From NCBI GenBank assembly GCA_910587775.1, contig CAJUNF010000010.1, positions 1 through 36,138 of the forward strand: DNA of 36,138 nt, in the 5' to 3' direction. The notes beneath the pieces were generated by a model, which searched no databases, was not told the origin of the DNA, and was given only the letters and a program-made list of their open reading frames with translations. Both the position numbers and the translations under genes were made by a program. Every line of letters starts with the position of its first letter. Position 1 is the stretch's first letter. Below, piece after piece: positions 31,979-36,138 of this stretch. This DNA comes from an uncultured Bacilli bacterium (GTDB lineage: Bacteria; Bacillota_I; Bacilli_A; RF39; UBA660).

Positions 31979-31998
31979 GTTACGTAATTGTTACGTAA
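31979..31998. repeat. Two GTTACGTAA motifs at the element's right end
   Basis: GTTACGTAA occurs at 31979-31987 and 31990-31998, 11 bases apart (one helical turn), 49 bases inside the right att core. The same motif is near the left end (27069). Confidence 0.6.
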
Positions 31999-32013
31999 CA
32001 TAAATATTGCAAA

Positions 32014-32035
32014 TAAAAACCCAGTATTTACCGGG
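32014..32035 (-). terminator. Terminator for tRNA-Ala supplied by the element
   Basis: Minus strand CCCGGTA pairs with TACTGGG (one G-T) across AA, then TTTTTATTT. It lies 13 bases beyond the tRNA 3' end, inside the element, and replaces the displaced chromosomal terminator at 26876-26907. Confidence 0.75.
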
Positions 32036-32046
32036 ATAAATTCTAA

Positions 32047-32064
32047 TTGGTGGAGAATAAGGGA
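32047..32064. repeat. Right attachment repeat (att core inside tRNA-Ala)
   Basis: Identical to 26946-26963. It covers the acceptor 3' strand, CCA and part of the T-arm of tRNA-Ala, so the tRNA stays intact after integration. Confidence 0.93.
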
Positions 32065-32124
32065 TTCGAACCCTTGACCCCCACGGTGCAAGCGTGGTGC
32101 TCTAGCCAGCTGAGCTAATTCCCC
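32048..32124 (-). tRNA. tRNA-Ala (anticodon TGC)
   Basis: Full cloverleaf on the minus strand: acceptor GGGGAAT/ATTCTCC (one G-T), discriminator A, encoded CCA; anticodon stem CCACG/CGTGG around loop CTTGCAC gives TGC; T-loop TTCGAAT. Its 3' end is the integration site of the element. Confidence 0.97.
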
Positions 32125-32141
32125 AAATCAAGAACAAATTA

Positions 32142-32170
32142 ATGGTAACATAAAATTATTCTTGTTGCAA
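32142..32170 (-). promoter_or_regulatory. Promoter of tRNA-Ala
   Basis: Minus strand TTGCAA, 17 bases, TACCAT, preceded by TGT as extended -10, about 18 bases before the tRNA 5' end. Confidence 0.55.
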
Positions 32171-32201
32171 GCATTTTTGTTAAATATCTAGAAATAAAGG
32201 A

Positions 32202-32408
32202 CTATTCCTTCCCTATTTGTATTTGAATTAGTCCTTTTTCTACTTCCTCTAATGCTTTTCCAAGTGGCTTTTTGTTCACATAATCTTTTTCATTCATTTG
32301 ATAATGATCATTGTCTAACATTTGTTTTGCTCTTCTACTTGCCACATGAACTAACATGTACTTTGAATCCACAATATTAAGTAATTTATCAATTGATGGA
32401 TATAACAT
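32202..32408 (-). CDS. rpoZ: RNA polymerase omega subunit
   Basis: 68 residues with MLYPSIDKLLNIVDSKYMLVHVASRRAKQM, the omega fold that clamps the beta' C-terminus, and NKKPLGKALEEVEKGLI near the end. Length and motifs are those of the Bacillota family. AAGGATGTGAGG precedes the ATG. Follows the DUF2779 gene by 44 bases; the usual gmk neighbour is not present. Confidence 0.93.
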   Translation of the reverse strand: MLYPSIDKLLNIVDSKYMLVHVASRRAKQMLDNDHYQMNEKDYVNKKPLGKALEEVEKGLIQIQIGKE

Positions 32409-32452
32409 AACCTCACATCCTTACATTAATATCATACTAAACAATCTGTAAA

Positions 32453-34351
32453 TTATACAACGTTTGCCAGATTTTTTTGACGCTCTGTTGACAAAATACG
32501 TAAGGCATTTAAAATTTCTACCATTGCCCAAGTATCTTGACGACAATAAATACGTAGAGCTTCTTGCTTTAAAGCCAATTCTTCTTTACTCATTTTATTA
32601 TAGTTGGCATATTCAATAATAGCTTCTGTGCCGTTTTTTACTTCTAAATTTTCATAAGTAAGGCTTGAAAAAATAGGAAGCGTTTTTTTTATAGAATAAG
32701 AACCACTTAAATTTTTATGATAATAATTTACAGTTTTTACATCTTCTTTAAAGCCAAGTTCTTCATACATTTTCTGATTATTATTTACAAGCCAAAGTAA
32801 ATCAAAGCCTCTTTTGTAAAGAGCCATTAGTGGTTTTTGATACTCTACAAAAATTTCTGCTAATTCTTTAATACGACTTTTTTCAAAAGCAACGTTTTGA
32901 GCAAATAACGTCCCTTTATTGGGATTTACAGCACTTAAAAGTGTTTTTATTAATTTTTCTCTTTCATCTTCCGTACTCTCTGCCAAAAAAATTATATTAT
33001 CTTTTTTTAAATCACATTTTCCTGGAGAAGTTTCGATATGTAAACTAAATTCAAAAGGAGACTGTGTAAAAGGCTTTTCTCCTTTAAATCGTGGTATTGG
33101 ACAAGGAAATGTTTCAAAGTCTAAATGATAAATTGGATATTCTAACTGTTCTATTCCTTTTTTTATTTTTTCATAATTTACATAAATTTCATCATTTTGA
33201 TAGCAATTTCTTTGAATTAAATGATTTTCATTTTTAACCCATGATTCTGGAATATCTAATAAATTTAGATATCCTTCATTTATTAATTGTAACCCTTTAT
33301 GTTTTTCTCCTTCTTCATCTTTAAATCCTTGTCCATTATGAAGATAATGAAGAGAAGAATTTTTTTTAGGAATTGATGCACCACAAATTGGTTTAAAGAA
33401 TTTACAACAAGTTTGTTTTTTAAACTGGCAATATTCTCCTAAAGGACAAGGAGCTGCATTACTATTTTTTAATGCATCATAAATAAAATCTGCATCTTTT
33501 TGAATATTAGGCATTAACTCTTTGGTTAAATGATTCATGTCAAATAACGTGATTAATTCATTGCCATTTTGATCTTTATTATAAATAGCTTCATTATTTT
33601 CATATATTCCATCAAATATATAATCTGCATTTAATACAGCTAAATAATAATTTATATCATTTAGTTTTTTTTCATTATGAGAAGAGATATATTCTTGTTC
33701 AATAATAAAGCGCTGAACAGCTAAGTCATAAATATAAGAGCCTATTCCAAATCGATTTTGCAATTTTGATTTTAACTTCTCATAAGTATTCCAAGGCATT
33801 TCTTCTTCTAATGGATAATCTTTTATGTATTCTTTTAAATAGTGAATGTTATTTTCTTTTTTAAAAATAGAATATTTTTCTTGTTTTGGATAACCACCTT
33901 GTAAATTAACATATTTTTTACTAGTGGTTGCTTTTACTTCAATAATATTTATTTTTCCTTCACTTTCATTATAAATGTCAACATAACATAAAAATTTTAA
34001 GCCATGATAAGAACAATCAAAGCTTTCTTGATTTTTAGTTTCTAGTGCATAAACTGTTTTTCCAGGAAACATTTTTTCAATTATTTTTCCTGCTTCTTCT
34101 TCTACTTTTTTGTAATAATCCATCATTGCTTCTAATTGATTATTTTTAGTATTTATATGATCAATTGATTCACCATTATCGTCTATTTCAAACATTGAAG
34201 CTAATAATTCTTCTAATGCTAATTGATATTCTCTTTTTTTATAGTCTTCATAAGATACATCTGCATCTAAATGATCTTTATTTACACGTTCTAAAGCTAC
34301 AAATCTTGGACATTTTGAAAACTCTATAAAATCTGTTTTGGTAATTGCCAT
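32453..34351 (-). CDS. DUF2779 protein: Cas4-like Fe-S nuclease domain plus DEDD exonuclease-like domain
   Basis: 632 residues. The N-terminal part (FIEFSKCPRFVALE; then DCSYHGLKFLCYVDIY...INIIEVKATTSKKYV) fits a PD-(D/E)XK nuclease, and cysteines at FSKCPR and in CPLGEYCQFKKQTCCKFFKPIC suggest a Cas4/AddB-type 4Fe-4S site. The C-terminal DUF2779 part has YHLDFETFPCPIP (near 408), QNVAFEKSRI and RIYCRQDTWAMVEIL (near 600), as in RNase H-fold DEDD exonucleases. No cas genes or repeats are near. Function is unknown; a DNA or RNA processing role is inferred. Its start overlaps the pseudopilin stop (TAATG). Confidence 0.85.
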   Translation of the reverse strand: MAITKTDFIEFSKCPRFVALERVNKDHLDADVSYEDYKKREYQLALEELLASMFEIDDNGESIDHINTKNNQLEAMMDYYKKVEEEAGKIIEKMFPGKTVYALETKNQESFDCSYHGLKFLCYVDIYNESEGKINIIEVKATTSKKYVNLQGGYPKQEKYSIFKKENNIHYLKEYIKDYPLEEEMPWNTYEKLKSKLQNRFGIGSYIYDLAVQRFIIEQEYISSHNEKKLNDINYYLAVLNADYIFDGIYENNEAIYNKDQNGNELITLFDMNHLTKELMPNIQKDADFIYDALKNSNAAPCPLGEYCQFKKQTCCKFFKPICGASIPKKNSSLHYLHNGQGFKDEEGEKHKGLQLINEGYLNLLDIPESWVKNENHLIQRNCYQNDEIYVNYEKIKKGIEQLEYPIYHLDFETFPCPIPRFKGEKPFTQSPFEFSLHIETSPGKCDLKKDNIIFLAESTEDEREKLIKTLLSAVNPNKGTLFAQNVAFEKSRIKELAEIFVEYQKPLMALYKRGFDLLWLVNNNQKMYEELGFKEDVKTVNYYHKNLSGSYSIKKTLPIFSSLTYENLEVKNGTEAIIEYANYNKMSKEELALKQEALRIYCRQDTWAMVEILNALRILSTERQKNLANVV

Positions 34352-34689
34352 TATTCCACTACTTCTGCTTCAAATGTTTTAGTATCTTTTATATATTTAA
34401 TCTTTATTTTCAAAGTGTTATATTCTTCTTTTTCAAATAAAAATCCTGCACTTGCTACTTCTTTTGCATAAATATATTTATCTTCTTCCATAAATTCTTC
34501 TTTTTTACTTTTTGCATAGGCGATTGAAGCTTGCTCTACTAATGTATTAGTTAGCTCTTTTTGCTCTTCTGGATTATTTATTTGTGAAAAAGCAAAACTT
34601 ACTTTAGTAATCGTAACTAAAGCAATCAGTCCCAAAACACCTACAATAATTAATAATTCTGGAATTGTATAGCCATTTTTATTTTTCAT
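34351..34689 (-). CDS. Type IV pilin-like protein (prepilin-type signal)
   Basis: 113 residues with KNKNGYTIPELLIIVGVLGLIALVTI: cleavage after Gly, and Glu at position 5 of the mature protein, followed by the hydrophobic helix. The rest is a small soluble domain with no disulfide-type cysteines. Start at 34689 has GGTGG upstream; ATG at 34701 has a site in contact with it and is rejected. No pilus assembly ATPase, platform or prepilin peptidase lies in the window. It overlaps the DUF2779 gene, so the two are translated together. Confidence 0.85.
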   Translation of the reverse strand: MKNKNGYTIPELLIIVGVLGLIALVTITKVSFAFSQINNPEEQKELTNTLVEQASIAYAKSKKEEFMEEDKYIYAKEVASAGFLFEKEEYNTLKIKIKYIKDTKTFEAEVVE

Positions 34690-34744
34690 TTTAACCACCA
34701 TACCTTGTGATTAAATTATATCATAGAGTTTTATATTTTTATAG

Positions 34745-35278
34745 TTACTTCTTTTTGGAAATTGTTTGTATTCTTTCTTCAAAATCTGCTCTCGTTATTT
34801 GGTCTCCTGTAATAAATCCTATTGTTAAATCTAACTTTTCATGATTACCAAATAGAGATTTATTAGAAGACAATAATTTTTGACATATCTCTTTTTGATC
34901 ATTAGTCATTTCATGTTCTAAAGGCAGAAAAATTATTCCATATCCACTAGAATTTGAAGAACCGTAATTATTATTTTTACCATATATTTCTTTCGAATCT
35001 TGAGCTTTTACACCATTATAAACTACACAATTAAATGGTTCTTTTGTTAATATTTGAATTGCTTCTGTAGATTGATAATATTTATAGTCTATTTCTAAAA
35101 ATTGATATATATATTGACTACTAATATCTGCATGATCTGAATTATCAGGTACAACAACACATAAACCATCTGGACGAATGATATATCCTCCAGCCATCGT
35201 AGAAATATAATCGTCTTTAGTCGCCCCTGACATTTTAAATTTATTGTTATAAAATGAAGTAAATTCTATTTCGTTCAT
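34745..35278 (-). CDS. Protein of unknown function
   Basis: 177 residues, soluble, not recognised. It contains AGGYIIRPDGLCVVVPDNSDHADISSQYI, a low-complexity Asn/Ser/Gly patch (YGKNNNYGSSNSSGYG), and IIFLPLEHEMTNDQKEICQKLL. Preceded by an extended -10 promoter and AGGTGATT. It lies between uppS and the pseudopilin gene, 55 bases from the latter. Confidence 0.7.
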   Translation of the reverse strand: MNEIEFTSFYNNKFKMSGATKDDYISTMAGGYIIRPDGLCVVVPDNSDHADISSQYIYQFLEIDYKYYQSTEAIQILTKEPFNCVVYNGVKAQDSKEIYGKNNNYGSSNSSGYGIIFLPLEHEMTNDQKEICQKLLSSNKSLFGNHEKLDLTIGFITGDQITRADFEERIQTISKKK

Positions 35279-35281
35279 AAT

Positions 35282-35324
35282 AAAAAAATCACCTATTAAT
35301 GATTATAACACTAAAAGATGATTT
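35282..35324 (-). promoter_or_regulatory. Extended -10 promoter inside a terminator-like hairpin
   Basis: TGTTATAAT (35302-35310, minus strand) precedes the gene at 34745-35278. It lies in the loop of AAATCATC/GGTGATTT arms that are followed by TTTT and could end uppS transcripts. The 3' arm contains the AGGTGATT ribosome site of the next gene. Confidence 0.5.
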
Positions 35325-35327
35325 TTT

Positions 35328-36020
35328 TTATTTTTCTTTAATGCTTCCAAATCTTCTGTCACGTTTGTGATAAATATCTAAAGCTTTATCAAATTCTTTT
35401 TCATCAAAGTCTGGAAAATGAACTTCTGGAAAATAAATTTCTGCGTAGCTTGCTTGATATAACATAAAGTTACTCAAACGATTTTCACCACTTGTTCTAA
35501 TCAAAAAGTCAATTGGTGGTAAATCTTGATAGAAAAAATGCATAAATTCTTCTGGAGTTAAACAATCTATATTTTGACCAGAAGAAATAACCTTTTTCAT
35601 TGCATCTATTACTTCATATTGACCTCCATAGTTTAAACATAGATTTAATATGGCTCTATCATTATCTTTAGTTTCTTCCGTTATTTTATCCATAGCATCT
35701 AGTACATCACTACGTAAATTTTCTCTTCTACCACTAAAGACAACTTTAATATTTTTCTTTTTATATTCTTCAAATTCTTGATAAAATTTTTCCACAAATA
35801 AGTTCATTAAAAAATCTACTTCTTCTTGTGGTCTTTTAAAATTTTCAGTAGAAAAGCAAAAAGCACTTAAAACTTTTACACCTTGATCAAAGATATAGAA
35901 ACTTAATTTTCTTAAATTTTCTGAACCTTTTTTATGCCCAAATGTTCTAGGCATCATTCTCTTTTTTGCCCATCTACCGTTTCCATCCATGATGATAGCT
36001 ACATGAGTTGGATTATTCAT
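35328..36020 (-). CDS. uppS: Undecaprenyl diphosphate synthase
   Basis: cis-prenyltransferase that makes the C55 lipid carrier for cell-wall precursors. Signature HVAIIMDGNGRWAKKR with the catalytic Asp, the GHKKGSENLRKL helix, FCFSTENFKRP, and IDFLIRTSGENRLSNFMLYQASYAEIYF near the C-terminus. Length 230 is normal. AGGAGTG precedes the ATG. The common neighbours frr and cdsA are not seen; the next gene downstream is unrelated. Confidence 0.96.
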   Translation of the reverse strand: MNNPTHVAIIMDGNGRWAKKRMMPRTFGHKKGSENLRKLSFYIFDQGVKVLSAFCFSTENFKRPQEEVDFLMNLFVEKFYQEFEEYKKKNIKVVFSGRRENLRSDVLDAMDKITEETKDNDRAILNLCLNYGGQYEVIDAMKKVISSGQNIDCLTPEEFMHFFYQDLPPIDFLIRTSGENRLSNFMLYQASYAEIYFPEVHFPDFDEKEFDKALDIYHKRDRRFGSIKEK

Positions 36021-36038
36021 CGTATCACTCCTAAGTTC

Positions 36039-36066
36039 ATTATACTTGGAATGATTAAAAAAACAA
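36039..36066 (-). promoter_or_regulatory. Probable uppS promoter
   Basis: Minus strand TTGTTT, 16 bases, TATAAT, about 20 bases before the uppS start. The -35 overlaps the upstream terminator's stem and U-run. Confidence 0.5.
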
Positions 36067-36084
36067 GAATTATTACATTCTTGT
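36057..36084 (-). terminator. Intrinsic terminator of the gene upstream of uppS
   Basis: Minus strand ACAAGAAT pairs with ATTCTTGT across six bases, then TTTTTTT. It ends a transcript entering from outside the window. Confidence 0.75.
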
Positions 36085-36097
36085 CAGAGTGTAGACA

Positions 36098-36122
36098 AAC
36101 CCATAGATTTTTTCTATGGGTT
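36098..36122. terminator. Second hairpin terminator at the window end
   Basis: AACCCATAGA and TCTATGGGTT are perfect ten-base arms. Plus side continues TTCTATTAATT, minus side TTTGTC; both U-runs are short, so direction is uncertain. Confidence 0.6.
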
Positions 36123-36138
36123 TTCTATTAATTAAATT

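Larger units (their letters stand above)
26946..32064. mobile_element. Small integrative element in tRNA-Ala(TGC)
   Basis: Bounded by an 18-bp direct repeat, with a tyrosine integrase (broken) next to the intact tRNA. All recognisable genes but two short minus-strand features run on the plus strand, against the surrounding minus-strand genes. Contents: HNH-like gene (frame-broken), self-cleaving repressor, SpoIIIE-like translocase with gamma domain, RhuM-Fic protein, candidate small RNA, integrase. No relaxase, replication protein, capsid or terminase is seen. This resembles a stripped integrative element whose only transfer-type function is a double-strand DNA translocase. Confidence 0.9.

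Noticed and set aside
31978..32004. Eight-codon frame after AGGAGG at the element's right end
   Set aside because: Too short, with the ribosome site only two bases from ATG; better explained as the region holding the GTTACGTAA motifs.
26946..32064. Complete prophage
   Set aside because: No capsid, tail, terminase, lysis or replication genes; only repressor, HNH-like and integrase genes are phage-like.

Overview
This is an AT-rich, tightly packed chromosomal segment, mostly coded on the minus strand, from a Bacillota/Bacilli-type organism. A spoIIGA-sigE pair lies directly downstream of ftsA-ftsZ, as in endospore formers. Other support comes from a T-box leader on gltX, an infC-rpmI-rplT attenuator, SUF-type Fe-S genes with SufU, a YolD/Y-family polymerase pair and extended -10 promoters. 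TGA is used as stop (for example the polymerase/YolD overlap) and TGG as Trp, so the genetic code is standard and not the Mycoplasma code. An uncultured gut Bacilli lineage would fit, but no species can be named from the sequence.

Layout by region (most genes read right to left). 1-4.0 kb: division and early sporulation (ftsA, ftsZ, spoIIGA, sigE), with a candidate Spo0A-type long-spacer promoter before spoIIGA. 4.0-6.3 kb: an HD hydrolase and the infC-rpmI-rplT operon, with a perfect sigma-A promoter, a terminator/antiterminator leader, a probable non-AUG start for IF3 and an L20 with a Rho_N-like tail. 6.4-10.3 kb: a membrane protein and sufC-sufD(short)-sufS-sufU without sufB. 10.4-14 kb: amidase, glycosyltransferase and 5'-3' exonuclease. 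14-16.3 kb: a Nat-type ABC exporter. 16.4-18.2 kb: tRNA-Glu, a transglutaminase-like protein, and an XRE regulator divergent from a 60-residue protein across overlapping promoters. 18.2-26.9 kb: a DUF5131 protein, gltX with T-box, cyclophilin lipoprotein, AlkD-like protein, EamA transporter, an SOS-boxed Y-family polymerase plus YolD, an AI-2E-family permease and an unknown protein.

26.95-32.06 kb: a small integrative element (about 5.1 kb) inserted in the 3' end of tRNA-Ala(TGC) and bounded by an 18-bp direct repeat. It carries, on the plus strand, an HNH-like gene with a -1 frame break, a LexA/CI-type self-cleaving repressor, a SpoIIIE/FtsK-like DNA translocase with a gamma domain, a RhuM-Fic protein and a broken tyrosine integrase. 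On the minus strand it carries a strong promoter and terminator that define a candidate structured RNA of about 85 nt. No relaxase or replication protein was recognised. This element is the most unusual part of the window.

32.2-36.1 kb: core genes resume on the minus strand: uppS, an unknown protein, a lone pseudopilin overlapping a DUF2779 nuclease-like gene, and rpoZ.
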